From assembly GCF_009931655.1 (NCBI RefSeq), contig NZ_CP047984.1:1798001-1862000 (forward strand): a stretch of DNA of 64,000 bases, written 5' to 3'. Below, piece by piece: positions 27,123 through 36,329 of the stretch (the stretch's first letter is position 1; each line of letters starts with the position of its first letter). The stretch is from Pontibacter russatus. GTDB taxonomy: Bacteria > Bacteroidota > Bacteroidia > Cytophagales > Hymenobacteraceae. The translations under genes were made by a program, and so were the position numbers. Under the pieces are notes generated by a model, which was not told where the DNA came from, did no database searches, and worked only from the letters and a program-made list of their open reading frames with translations.

Positions 27123-27846
27123 GCGCCTAATTCAACCGCCAACTAAACCTGTCCACGGTATAATGCCTGGTTTGGCTGCTGGCACCCCGGTGCTGTACAA
27201 TACCCTGAACCCTTTCCGTACTTCCGCTATCCGGCAAGAGTCCTTTCATGCCCTACCTCCCGGAGCACTGAGGACAACACCCCATCAGAAAAGCATCCGG
27301 GCAGAATGTTTCTGAATAAATTTAGCTTTATAGTTTATATATACAATAACACAGGCAATTAAATTATTTAAAGTCGGCACTGCATATGAGCAAGGCTGGC
27401 TGCGGTTCCGGCACTCAGGCAAGCCAAACCTTACCCAAGCGGACACCCCGGCAACTCCCCCGCTCCCGCAGGCAAGGGTGGGTTGCCCCGCTGCTTTGGC
27501 CGTACGAAGATGAGCATGCACTAATAGCCATATATCAAGCTTTTTCGCCCTTCCTGCGCGACACGGGGAGCAACAGCCCTGCAGATGCCACCATGGCGTG
27601 GTGGGGCCGGATTTACCGGGTGGCCGGAACGAATTTTTGAGGGCCTGCAGAGCAACGCGTCGGAATAAACGATAAACGGGAATGCCTCCGGCCTTTTGGG
27701 AATAGAAAAATTATTCTTTCCAAAAAGCCCGGAGGCACTCCCGTTTTATCCGGAGCCTAACCAATGGTTGCTCTTACGCTGCTATATATAACTCAGCAGG
27801 CATCCCGGCAAGTTGAGGTTTTCGTCGGAAGCAAGCCCTCTATCCC
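27123..27846. other. Gene-free interval upstream of sigma factor 1
   Basis: No credible ORF on either strand. The part near 27300-27370 is AT-rich and probably holds the sigma factor promoter, but I see no convincing TAnnTTTG box. The only clear structure is the long hairpin at 27671-27750. Confidence 0.6.
27671..27750. terminator. Long hairpin downstream of the EEP nuclease gene
   Basis: The arms 27671-27702 and 27717-27750 are near-perfect reverse complements (GATAAACGGGAATGCCTCCG against a partner reading GATAAAACGGGAGTGCCTCC), about 30 pairs with a few mismatches and bulges, and an AT-rich loop. It lies 96 nt after the stop of the nuclease gene on the minus strand. It is longer than a normal intrinsic terminator. 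Confidence 0.65.
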
Positions 27847-28701
27847 TTACTTCCCGGCACCGTACGTCAGCTCTACCAGAATCGGGAAATGGTCTGAGGG
27901 GAACTTGCCGTGGTAGGTGTCGGTGAGTATGCCCCACTTGTTGACTTTGAAGTTGTCGGTTACGAATACATGGTCGATGATTTCATCCCGGTCAGACTGC
28001 TGCTTGAACCCGTTGAAGGAGGCGTTGTTGGCATAGGGGTGCTCCACCTCCTTGTATGTGTCCTTCAGCAGGTCGGAGTTGGCGAGTGTCTGATACCATT
28101 CGCTGGCGTGGTCGCCGTTGAAGTCTCCGGTCAGTATCACAGGCTCTTTCCCGGCAATCTCCTTTATCTTGCGCAGCATGAGCTTGCTGCTCTCTTTGCG
28201 CGCCTGCATTCCCTGGTGGTCATAGTGGACATTAAAGAAATAGAACTTCTTTTTAGTGTCCAAGTCCTGCAGGTATACCCAGGAGGCGATGCGGTTGCAG
28301 CAGGTGGCGTCCCACCCGAGGGAGGGCTTGTCCGGTGTCTCCGACAGCCAGAAGTCTCCTTTGTCCAGCACCTTGAACCTGTCCTTCTTGAAGAAAATGG
28401 CGGAGTGCTCGCCCTTTTCCTTTCCGTCGTCCCGGCCTGCCCCATAGCGGGCGTACTGCGGCAGGGCCTTATTGATGTCGTCGAGTTGGTTCTTCAGCGC
28501 CTCCTGCGTCCCGAACACGTCAAAGTCATGGAATCGGATCAGCTCCGCGACCACGGGTGCCCGGTCTTTCCACAGGTTGCCGGTGTCCCCGGGGTTGTCG
28601 TACCGCACATTGTACGAGCCGACCGTAAGCTGCTGGGCGTAGGCCAAAGTTGTGACGCCACAGAGTACCACAAGAGAAAAAAGAAATCGCTTAAAATTCA
28701 T
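27847..28701 (-). CDS. Secreted endonuclease/exonuclease/phosphatase family protein
   Basis: The 284-residue product has a Sec signal (FLFSLVVLCGVTTLAYAQ) and a complete EEP fold: SYNVRYDN (Asn31), FGTQEA (Glu67), FFNVHYDHQG, the LTGDFNGDH metal/catalytic segment, DEIIDHVFV and the final SDHFPI with the catalytic His. Family members hydrolyse phosphodiesters in nucleic acids, sphingomyelin or inositol phospholipids; the short, secreted Bacteroidota type is often found with SusCD pairs. It starts 46 bp after the hairpin behind SusD3, so it is likely the distal gene of that operon. Substrate is open. Confidence 0.9.
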   Translation of the reverse strand: MNFKRFLFSLVVLCGVTTLAYAQQLTVGSYNVRYDNPGDTGNLWKDRAPVVAELIRFHDFDVFGTQEALKNQLDDINKALPQYARYGAGRDDGKEKGEHSAIFFKKDRFKVLDKGDFWLSETPDKPSLGWDATCCNRIASWVYLQDLDTKKKFYFFNVHYDHQGMQARKESSKLMLRKIKEIAGKEPVILTGDFNGDHASEWYQTLANSDLLKDTYKEVEHPYANNASFNGFKQQSDRDEIIDHVFVTDNFKVNKWGILTDTYHGKFPSDHFPILVELTYGAGK

Positions 28702-28746
28702 ATATGTTCTGATTTGAGTTTCTGTACAATCTATGCATTTTGATGC

Positions 28747-28799
28747 TCCCCTGAAAGCGCCGGATTAGAATTGTAGTTTCATCCGGCACTTTCAGGGGA
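28747..28799 (-). terminator. 19 bp hairpin after SusD3
   Basis: TCCCCTGAAAGCGCCGGAT (28747-28765) pairs with 28781-28799 along 19 positions with one G-U-type pair and a 15 nt loop. It starts 12 nt after the SusD3 stop and ends 45 nt before the nuclease start. Probable terminator or processing barrier. Confidence 0.7.
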
Positions 28800-28811
28800 A
28801 TACACCAGGGA

Positions 28812-30611
28812 TTACCAGCCTGGGTTCTGCCCCAGTTCCGGGTTCAGGAGCCTGTCCCTCTCCGGAATAGGATAGAGGTAATACTTGTCGTCCCAGACCC
28901 TTGGGATGTTGGCGAGCCAGGTCAGTTCCCCGTGCGTGTCTTCTGACAGCCGCTGCGGGTTCGGGCTGCCCCCGCTCAGCGTCTCCGAAACGTTGACGTA
29001 AGTGACACCCGGCAGCGGGTTTGCGGGCATTGTCTTGTAGAAGCTCACGTCCAGCACGCCGTCTTCGTTCAGGTCGAGCGGCTGGTTGAGCCCGGGCACG
29101 TAGAAGCCGTTCCATACCATTTCCATGAGTTCTCCCCGCTCCCACCTGACGATATCATCGAACCGGAAGCCCTCCAGGGCCAGCTCGATGCCCCGCTCCC
29201 TTCGCACCTCCAGCAATGCCGGGTCCGAGATGTTAGGGAAATAGTTCGCCTGCAGGTAAGGGTCGGCCACCTGTGGCTTTGTTTCCAGCCCTCCGGTGAT
29301 GCCTGCGCGCTGCCGCAGCGCCCCGATGGTCATCGCCCAGTCTTCATCGGTGAAGGTGCCCAGTTCTGCCTTTGCCTCCGCATAGTTCAGCAGCACCTCG
29401 GCAAAGCGGATGATGGGGATGGAGTTGGTGTTCCGGCTCCCGCCGTCAAAGTAAGTGTCGTCCAGCGTCCACTTGATGGGCTGGTAGCCTGTGTAGGTGT
29501 AGGAGAAGACAGGGGGCGCTGGCACGGGAGTGCCACCGTTAATCCTTTTGTAGTCGCCTGTGCGGATGGTTTGCGCCAGCCGGGCGTCCCGTCCCTCCAC
29601 CTCCTCCGAAAACAGCATCGTCTCGTGTCCGGGCGTGTCGGTAAACGGTGTGCCGTCTTCTTTCAGGTAGGTATTTACAAATGTCCGGATCAGGCTCACC
29701 CTGGCACCGTACGTGGAGCTGGTCCACCACCAGTTGGCGTCGTTGAACACGCTGAGGGCAGGGTCCACCACAGCCGCCAGCATCACTTCAGACGCAACAG
29801 GCGTTTGGCTCGTGAAGAGCTGCCGGTACGCATTTTCCGCCCCCCCGGCTGTGTTCAGGCTGAAGCCGCTCTCCTGCATCACCTTTTCCGAGGCGGCTAC
29901 AGCCTCCTGCAGCCAGGCATCCGCCGAGCTTCCGAGTTGCTGGTCCGTATGATACTTCCGGAAGGTGCCCTCGTACAGGCACACCCTCGACTTGAAGGCG
30001 TAGGCAACATATTTGGTTACCAGGCTGCGGGTGTCATCGTCGGTGGTGGCAATGTTCTCGCAGGCATAGTTCAGGTCCGCCAGCACGGAGTCCATCACCA
30101 GCGCGCGCGGGTCACGGCCATTGTACAGCTCCGGATCGTCCACCGCCATCGGCTTGCTGATCCAGGGCACATCGCCGAACCGCTTCACCTTGTCGAAGTA
30201 GAACCAGGCGCGGAAGAACCGGGCCAGGCCCATATAGTGGCTCCGCACCGCCGGGGAAAGGGCCGGGTCGTTGTTGTTGGCGATGAAGTAGTTGATGTTG
30301 CGCAGCTCTCCCCAGTCCCAGCCAGAGCTCTCGCGGGGCCCGAAGGCGCCTGGCCTCAGAAAATCTGGCACCTGGGTTCTGGCGGAATAATCCGCCATGG
30401 CATCGCCCCGATGCACGTCGTTGGCGCTCGGCAGCACATTGTAAAAAGAGTTGGCATATAATTCCAGGCCTCTCTCGCTGCTGAACACGGCTTCTTTTGT
30501 GGCGGTGGCCACCGGCGCCTGGTCCAGCTTCTCGCACCCTGCCAGAAATGTGCTGAAGAGGACGAGCCACATTAATCGCTTCTTCATGATGGTATATAGG
30601 AATTTATTCAT
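28812..30611 (-). CDS. SusD/RagB family nutrient-binding lipoprotein 3
   Basis: The 599-residue lipoprotein has the lipobox TFLAGC followed by EKLDQAP. The SusD core is clear: MGLARFFRAWFYFDKVKRFGDVPWI in the TPR-like N-terminal half and IIRFAEVLLNYAEAKAELG in the C-terminal half, ending with LYPIPERDRLLNPELGQNPGW. The start at 30611 is 11 bp after the SusC3 stop; an ATG at 30587 (MKKRLMW) is a reasonable alternative. It pairs with SusC3 and binds the imported ligand at the cell surface. Confidence 0.95.
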   Translation of the reverse strand: MNKFLYTIMKKRLMWLVLFSTFLAGCEKLDQAPVATATKEAVFSSERGLELYANSFYNVLPSANDVHRGDAMADYSARTQVPDFLRPGAFGPRESSGWDWGELRNINYFIANNNDPALSPAVRSHYMGLARFFRAWFYFDKVKRFGDVPWISKPMAVDDPELYNGRDPRALVMDSVLADLNYACENIATTDDDTRSLVTKYVAYAFKSRVCLYEGTFRKYHTDQQLGSSADAWLQEAVAASEKVMQESGFSLNTAGGAENAYRQLFTSQTPVASEVMLAAVVDPALSVFNDANWWWTSSTYGARVSLIRTFVNTYLKEDGTPFTDTPGHETMLFSEEVEGRDARLAQTIRTGDYKRINGGTPVPAPPVFSYTYTGYQPIKWTLDDTYFDGGSRNTNSIPIIRFAEVLLNYAEAKAELGTFTDEDWAMTIGALRQRAGITGGLETKPQVADPYLQANYFPNISDPALLEVRRERGIELALEGFRFDDIVRWERGELMEMVWNGFYVPGLNQPLDLNEDGVLDVSFYKTMPANPLPGVTYVNVSETLSGGSPNPQRLSEDTHGELTWLANIPRVWDDKYYLYPIPERDRLLNPELGQNPGW

Positions 30612-30622
30612 CTTTCTTCAGT

Positions 30623-33600
30623 TTAGAATGTGAGGGAGAGGCCCATGCTGACGCTTTTCAGGATAGGGTAATTATACCCGTTCCCGCTGGTGCCGCTGGT
30701 CAGTACCCTGTCAGACCCGTTGATGCTTTCTACGTCCAGGTCCCTGGTGCGCTTGTAGAGCGGTGACCAGGTCCAGAGGTTCTCCCCTGACAGGAACACT
30801 CTGGCATTGCTCATGCCTGCCTTGCTAACAAGCGCCTGCGGAAGCATATAGCCGACCTGGATGTTCTTCATCCGCACATAAGCCACGTTCTGCAGGTATT
30901 TGGTCTGCACCTGCGCCAGCTCGCCGGAGCTGTTCTGCGCCACATACCCCCTGTACCTGGGGAGATAGGCATCGGGGTTCTCCTCCGACCATATGTTGCC
31001 CAGTTGCCACTCAGGCAGTTTGTTATAGGGTCTGTTGTACTGCCCCCAGAAGGTCGAGGCTTCCCTGCCCGGGTACCAGTCCTGCTTTGCCACCCCTTGG
31101 AAGAAGGTGGTAAAGAAGAAGTTGTTCCAGTCCAGCCCCAAGTTGACGCCATAGGTATAGCGCGGGGAGGAATTGCCGATGATCTTTCTGTCCCCCGGGC
31201 TGTCCACGGTGTTGTCCCCGTCGTTGATGACGCCGTCGTTGTTGATGTCCGCGAACTTGATGTCGCCGGGCAGCAGTTGCCCGCTGGTAGACGCCCTTAT
31301 CAGCGCCTGCGACGGGGAGTTCGCGATGTCGTCCTGCGAGGTGAAGTACCCCTCAGTTACATAGCCCCATATCTCGCCCACGGTCTGTCCTGCATAATAG
31401 TCGCTGAGGCGCCTCTCCGGGTTGTTGTACTTGGTGATTTCGGCGGTGTAGTCCGCCAGCGTCAGACGCAGGCTGTAGTTCAGGGGCTTGGAAGCGACAT
31501 GGAAAACATCCTGCCAGTTCAGGGCCATTTCCCAGCCTTTCGTCTCCAGGTCAGCGTAGTTCCCTTTTGGTACCGCTGTTCCGAAGACGGCGGGAAGCGT
31601 CATGCCCACGGTAAACATATCGGTCGTCCTGCGGATGTAGGCGTCCCCGTTGAAGGTCAGCCGGTTCGACAGCATGCTCAGGTCCAGGCCCACGTTCTGC
31701 GTGGTGGAGGTTTCCCAGGTCAGCCCGTCCGGGATAACGCCCGGCTGGCTTGTCTGCTGCGGCCTCACGCCGTTCAGCACCCTGCCGGACTGGGAGATGC
31801 CGAATTGCTCCTGAAAGGCGTAAGAGGCGATGTTGCCGTTTCCGAGCGAGCCGTAGGAGGCCCTGAGTTTCAGTTCTGAAATCACATTGGGAGACACCTT
31901 CCAGAACGGCTCGTTGGAGACCCGCCAGCCGACGGAGAAAGACGGGAAGAAGGCGTAGCGCTCATGCGCCGGGAACTTGGAGGAGCCGTCGTACCGGCCG
32001 CTGGCCTCCAGCAGGTAGCGCTCCCTGAAGGAGTAGTTGAGCCGGTAGAAGCCCCCGGCGATGTTCCAGCGCTCCCAGCCGCCCCCTGTGCTGATGGACT
32101 GCCCCAGGGCCAGGTTGATGTCCTCTGCCCCCTCAAAGATCAGCCCGTTCCGCTGCGTCCGCAGCCCCTGGTAAGTGGACTGCTCGTAGTTGTAGCCGGC
32201 CATGGCTTTGAAGTAATGCGCATCGCCAAAGTTGGTCTCATACTCGCCATATATGTTGGAAGCCATATACCGCGTCTCCCGGTAGGTCTCCTGTATGTCG
32301 TTCGTGTTCGTGCCCACGTACTCAATCACGCCCGGAATCCTGCTGTAGGGAACCGGCACGCGTATCTGCGTCTGGTCGTCATCCATATTCTGGAACGTAA
32401 AGTTGCCGATCACCTTGAACTTGTCGCCGGGCAGGCTGGCGGTGAAGCCTGCCGTGTTCCGGATGATGCGCTCGTTCATGTCGATGCCGTTTTTGCCGTA
32501 CCAGAAGTCGCCGACCGTATAGGCTGCCGAGTAGGTTAGTGTGCCGTCCGGGTTGAACATGGGCACCATGGTGTGCCCCTCGTCCGCGATGTTCCGCCAG
32601 ATGCCGCCGCCCTCGCCCACGTTCAGCGGGTTGTGGTAGGTCATGTTGGAGTAGCTGGTGTTGTTGTCGATGCGCAGCCACGGGAACAGCTCGATTGAGC
32701 CTTTTGCCCTGAAGTTGTACATCCGGTAATCGTCGGAGTTGTAGCGGAAGAGGCCGTCCTGGCCGAAGTACCTGCCGGTGACGTAGAAGCTCGCCTTCCC
32801 GCTGCTGCCGGAAACAGAGAGGTTGTGCTCGGTGGCGCTGGTATGGTCTTTATAGAGTTCCTCAAACCAGTCGGTGTTGCCATAGTACATATACTCGCCG
32901 TTGGGGCCTACCTCCACATCCGGCAGGCTGGGGTCATTCGCCCGACGCTCCAGTTCGGCCAGGTACTCCTGGGAGAACTTCACCGTCTTGTTCACGTTCT
33001 GCGGCGTCTGGGAGTAGTCGTTCCAGGCAGTCCAGCCTTCGTTGAACATCTTGGCAAATAGGTAGCCGTCTGTCACGTAATCCGGAACGGCAGTCGGGGT
33101 TTTGATGGCGTAGTTACCTGAGTAGGTGACGCTTGTCTTGTCTTTGGAGGGGTCCTTGGTGGTGATGAGGACCACGCCGAATGCCCCACGGGCCCCATAT
33201 ATAGCCGCCGAAGAGGCATCTTTCAATACCGTGATGCTGGCAATGTCGTTGGGGTTGAGCAGGCTCGGGTCGCCTTCCACGCCGTCAATCAGCACCAAAG
33301 CGCTGCCGCCCTGCCCGATGGAGGTGGTTCCCCGCACGTTAAAGGTCGGCGACTGGATGGGCTTTCCGTCGGTCGGGACCAGGTTGAGGTTGGGCAGCAC
33401 GCCCTGGAGCCCCTGGGCAAGGTTCGGTACCGGGCGGTTCTCGAACACCTCGGCCGTCACCTGGTCCACGGCGCCCGTGAGGTTGGCTTTCTTCTGTGTT
33501 CCGTAGCCCACCACCACCACTTCTTCCAGCGCTTTTGCATCGTCCTGAAGTGTCACGTTTATCGTGGTTCTGTTGTCGATGGGCACTTCCTGCGCCTGGT

Positions 33601-34177
33601 AGCCTATATAGGAGAACACCAGCGTGCCGCTGCCATCGGGCACCGCTATGGTGTAGCTTCCGTCGGCGTCGGTTGGGGCGGCGATGGAGGAGCCCTTCAG
33701 CAGCACCGTCACGCCGGGCAAGCCGGTACCGTTGCTATCTGTCACGCGCCCGGTCACCGTTACCTGTGCCTGTGGCCTGGCGGTGGGCGGGCTCACTGGC
33801 TGCGCCGCCCCGGTCTTCGCGAGCCGGATATGGATGTTGTTGTTGATGAGCTTAAATTCCAGGCCGGCCTGCGCTGCCACCCTGTCCAGCACTTTATCCA
33901 GCGGCTCGTTGGTGGCCCTGACGGTTATCGCCTTTCTGCTGCGCAGCACATGCTCATCAAACGTGAAACGGAAGGGGGTCTGCTTCTCAACGCTGCTTAT
34001 GAAATCCCGCAGGGGGACCTCCGTCAGTGATAGCGTCACCCTTGCCTTTTGCAATTCAGCCACTGAGGCGGCTGTGTCTGCGGCGGATGCAGCGAGCACC
34101 GTAGCCAGCAGCAGCAACGCCACGGCCAGGGCTCTTCCGGCTCCCCGCTTCAGTAAGTGGTAAAAATCGTTTTCCAT
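30623..34177 (-). CDS. SusC-family TonB-dependent transducer/transporter 3 with STN domain
   Basis: I use the ATG at 34175-34177 (MENDFYHLLKRGAG), since the open frame upstream has no signal-like start and runs into leader hairpins. The 1184-residue product has a signal (ALAVALLLLATVLAASA), an STN domain at about 48-120 (VPLRDFISSVEKQTPFRFTF), a Pro-rich linker, a carboxypeptidase-D-like domain at 140-211, ALEEVVVVGYGTQKK at 216-230, a plug with ALVLIDGVEGDPS, and the barrel. Unlike SusC2, it is separated from FecR2 by 283 bp with two hairpins, so it probably has its own promoter driven by the ECF sigma. Confidence 0.95.
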   Translation of the reverse strand: MENDFYHLLKRGAGRALAVALLLLATVLAASAADTAASVAELQKARVTLSLTEVPLRDFISSVEKQTPFRFTFDEHVLRSRKAITVRATNEPLDKVLDRVAAQAGLEFKLINNNIHIRLAKTGAAQPVSPPTARPQAQVTVTGRVTDSNGTGLPGVTVLLKGSSIAAPTDADGSYTIAVPDGSGTLVFSYIGYQAQEVPIDNRTTINVTLQDDAKALEEVVVVGYGTQKKANLTGAVDQVTAEVFENRPVPNLAQGLQGVLPNLNLVPTDGKPIQSPTFNVRGTTSIGQGGSALVLIDGVEGDPSLLNPNDIASITVLKDASSAAIYGARGAFGVVLITTKDPSKDKTSVTYSGNYAIKTPTAVPDYVTDGYLFAKMFNEGWTAWNDYSQTPQNVNKTVKFSQEYLAELERRANDPSLPDVEVGPNGEYMYYGNTDWFEELYKDHTSATEHNLSVSGSSGKASFYVTGRYFGQDGLFRYNSDDYRMYNFRAKGSIELFPWLRIDNNTSYSNMTYHNPLNVGEGGGIWRNIADEGHTMVPMFNPDGTLTYSAAYTVGDFWYGKNGIDMNERIIRNTAGFTASLPGDKFKVIGNFTFQNMDDDQTQIRVPVPYSRIPGVIEYVGTNTNDIQETYRETRYMASNIYGEYETNFGDAHYFKAMAGYNYEQSTYQGLRTQRNGLIFEGAEDINLALGQSISTGGGWERWNIAGGFYRLNYSFRERYLLEASGRYDGSSKFPAHERYAFFPSFSVGWRVSNEPFWKVSPNVISELKLRASYGSLGNGNIASYAFQEQFGISQSGRVLNGVRPQQTSQPGVIPDGLTWETSTTQNVGLDLSMLSNRLTFNGDAYIRRTTDMFTVGMTLPAVFGTAVPKGNYADLETKGWEMALNWQDVFHVASKPLNYSLRLTLADYTAEITKYNNPERRLSDYYAGQTVGEIWGYVTEGYFTSQDDIANSPSQALIRASTSGQLLPGDIKFADINNDGVINDGDNTVDSPGDRKIIGNSSPRYTYGVNLGLDWNNFFFTTFFQGVAKQDWYPGREASTFWGQYNRPYNKLPEWQLGNIWSEENPDAYLPRYRGYVAQNSSGELAQVQTKYLQNVAYVRMKNIQVGYMLPQALVSKAGMSNARVFLSGENLWTWSPLYKRTRDLDVESINGSDRVLTSGTSGNGYNYPILKSVSMGLSLTF

Positions 34178-34218
34178 AAATTTCAAGTGTTTAGTGCAAG
34201 TAAAACTGTTAAACAACA

Positions 34219-34260
34219 GCCCCTCGGCAGGAAAATGCGGCAACAGGTTCCTGGAGGGGC
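34219..34260 (-). promoter_or_regulatory. Leader hairpin proximal to SusC3
   Basis: GCCCCT (34219-34224) pairs with AGGGGC (34255-34260), with an inner CAGG/CCTG pairing. On the minus strand it lies about 40 nt before the SusC3 start, directly after the hairpin at 34261-34295. The two stems share no bases but stand next to each other. Confidence 0.4.
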
Positions 34261-34295
34261 AAAGCAGCCAGACCTATCCCGGGACTGGCTGCTTT
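34261..34295 (-). promoter_or_regulatory. Terminator-like hairpin between FecR2 and SusC3
   Basis: AAAGCAGCCAG (34261-34271) pairs perfectly with CTGGCTGCTTT (34285-34295). On the plus strand it is followed by TT, on the minus strand by GCCCC, so it is not a classical terminator for the minus-strand transcript. It can end FecR2 transcripts or act in the SusC3 leader. Confidence 0.5.
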
Positions 34296-34395
34296 TTCAT
34301 TCGGCCTCGTCTTCCATATATGGTATGTTAAGGATTAAGTATGTCATCAGACCTAACCACAGCGCGTTTTCCTGCGATTTCCCTTTTTTCAGGGA

Positions 34396-34403
34396 CAAAA
34401 TTA
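34396..34403 (-). promoter_or_regulatory. Possible SusC3 promoter -7 box
   Basis: Read on the minus strand, TAATTTTG matches the Bacteroidota -7 consensus TAnnTTTG. No TTTG is seen at the usual -33 distance. If used, the leader would be about 210 nt long and contain both hairpins. Weak evidence. Confidence 0.25.
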
Positions 34404-34460
34404 CGCCTGTGCTGTTATCCTAGTGTTGGCTGAACGTTGCCTTTGCGTTAACATGCCCGC

Positions 34461-35504
34461 TCAGTTTTGCCCGGTTGGCCGGTGAAACACAATCTTTACC
34501 TGGTTGCCTGTCCGTTGGTGGGTGAAGTCTTTCACAAAGCCGATGCCCTCCAGCACCCTGCCAAGCGGCTCGTTGTCATACTTCCCGGTGTAATTCCATG
34601 CCTTATCCGGTACCCCGCTGGTATCTACTTCTATCTTCACCCCATACCAGTTCTCCAGCTTTCTTATGGTTTGTTCCATGTTGTCCTGCCTGAAGTTCAG
34701 CACCCCTTGCCTCCAGCCCAGCACCTCGCCGCCGTCGAAAGGGGCGACTGCAGCGAGGTGCGTTATCCTGTTGTAAGAGAGCTGCTGCCCCGGCGCCAAG
34801 CGTGCAATTTGCCGCTGCTGGCCCGGTTCCTGCTTATCAACCTTCACCACGCCCGTGGCCAGCGCCACCGTGGTGGCCTTATCGTAGGGGCTGTAGTTGA
34901 TGTTGAAGGAGGTGCCCAGTGCCTGGGTGGAGATGTTGCCGGTATGCACCACGAACGGGCGGAGGCTGTCTTCGGCCACCTCAAAAAAGGCCTCGCCCCG
35001 CAATTCTATTTCGCGCTTGGCGCCGGCAAAACCTTTGCGAAAGGAGACGGTGCTGTTCGAATTTAATTTGATAACAGAGCCGTCCGGCAGGTTGATGGTT
35101 TTCTTGACACCGGGCGCGGCCGCCACGGATACATATACAGCAGGTGCTGCAGTGGGTCGGGAGGCATACTGCACGAGCGCCCAGATAAGGCATAGCGGCA
35201 ATAAAACAGCAGCCGCTGCCTTAAGCCAGAACTGCGGCTGTCGCAAGGGCAGCACATGGGCTTCTGTCCTACTGTTCTGCTGCTGCGACTCCTCTATTTG
35301 CGCCCTGATTCCACTGAAAATCCTGTCTGGCTCGTGCGTGTCGCCCGCAGTTGCCTCCCCTTCTCCGGCCACCTGCCACAGGGCCTGCAGGTCCTGCTCC
35401 TGCTCCGGCTCCAATCTGTTGTCCCGGAACCACTGCAGCACAGCCTGCACCTCCTCCCCGGTGCATTCGCCTCTGTAAAACCTGTCGAGCAAGCCCTTGT
35501 CCAT
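34461..35504 (-). CDS. FecR-family anti-sigma factor 2
   Basis: The 347-residue protein has an N-terminal anti-sigma segment (LDRFYRGECTGEEVQAVLQW), a single membrane helix at about residues 93-112 (FWLKAAAAVLLPLCLIWALV), the FecR domain (INLPDGSVIKLNSNSTVSF, ELRGEAFFEVAED, LGTSFNINY) and a DUF4974-like end (IRKLENWYGVKIEVD, YDNEPLGRVLEGI). It should control the divergent ECF sigma at 35697 in response to SusC3. The 192 bp divergent region is AT-rich and probably holds both promoters. Confidence 0.93.
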   Translation of the reverse strand: MDKGLLDRFYRGECTGEEVQAVLQWFRDNRLEPEQEQDLQALWQVAGEGEATAGDTHEPDRIFSGIRAQIEESQQQNSRTEAHVLPLRQPQFWLKAAAAVLLPLCLIWALVQYASRPTAAPAVYVSVAAAPGVKKTINLPDGSVIKLNSNSTVSFRKGFAGAKREIELRGEAFFEVAEDSLRPFVVHTGNISTQALGTSFNINYSPYDKATTVALATGVVKVDKQEPGQQRQIARLAPGQQLSYNRITHLAAVAPFDGGEVLGWRQGVLNFRQDNMEQTIRKLENWYGVKIEVDTSGVPDKAWNYTGKYDNEPLGRVLEGIGFVKDFTHQRTGNQVKIVFHRPTGQN

Positions 35505-35696
35505 CTGTTTTCAACGGTGTTTATATATAACTTACACTTGAAGCGCACCCGGCACCACCTCTCCAAGAAAAAAATTAAGCACTCACTTTTGCAGTTGTGC
35601 ATATTATCGTCTACTTTAATATATAAATATTCTCAGGGCTGAATTATATATAGCTGTGCCTGCCCAGGATGTATTATCCGACCCAGTAACAAGCTT

Positions 35697-36329
35697 ATGA
35701 TGGATACAGGAAGCAACGCATGTTTGGCGAGTACCATAGCCGCCCTCCGGAAGGGCGATATGGCTGCCTTCGAAAATCTGTACCAGGCGCTCGGACCGAA
35801 GCTATATGCCTTCGCCCTGCGCCTTTGCGGGCAAAAGGAGGATGCCGAGGAAATCGTGCAGGAGGTGTTTCTGAAAGTGTGGGAGCGGCGGCACCTGCTG
35901 GACGAGGGCCAGAACCTCGACGGCTACCTGTACAGCATAGCCCGGAACATGGTGTACAACAGGGCGAGGCGCCGGGTGTATGAATTTGCCTTTACGGAGT
36001 ATATGGCCGCCACAGGCACAGGAACAGGCTGTTTTACGGAGGAGGCGGTAGCTTACAGGGATTTGGTGAAGCTGCTGGAAGAAGCCTGTGCCACGCTCCC
36101 CCCCGTCCGGCGTCGGGTTTTCGAGATGAGCCGCCTGGAAGGCAAAAGCAACAGCGAGATTGCCCAACTGCTGCACACCAGCAACAGCAACATCGAAAAC
36201 CACCTGAACAAGGCACTGAAGTTCATCAAAGAGAGATTCAGAGACTACGAAACTGCTTACGCCCTGCTGCTGCTTGTCTTTTTACCCGATGTATCAGCCA
36301 ACCTGCCTTTGGTGGCTATGAATGCCTGA
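35697..36329 (+). CDS. ECF RNA polymerase sigma factor 2
   Basis: The 210-residue protein has region 2 (AFENLYQALGPKLYAFALRL, EDAEEIVQEVFLKVWERR) and region 4 (TLPPVRRRVFEMSRLEGKSN, SEIAQLLHTSNSNIENHLNKAL). Like sigma factor 1 it ends in a hydrophobic tail (YALLLLVFLPDVSANLPLVA). It is divergent from FecR2-SusC3, which is probably its target. The ATG at 35697 is preceded by AAGCTT; an ATG at 35700 is equally possible. The next 270 bp to the symporter gene hold no credible gene. Confidence 0.93.
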   Translation: MMDTGSNACLASTIAALRKGDMAAFENLYQALGPKLYAFALRLCGQKEDAEEIVQEVFLKVWERRHLLDEGQNLDGYLYSIARNMVYNRARRRVYEFAFTEYMAATGTGTGCFTEEAVAYRDLVKLLEEACATLPPVRRRVFEMSRLEGKSNSEIAQLLHTSNSNIENHLNKALKFIKERFRDYETAYALLLLVFLPDVSANLPLVAMNA

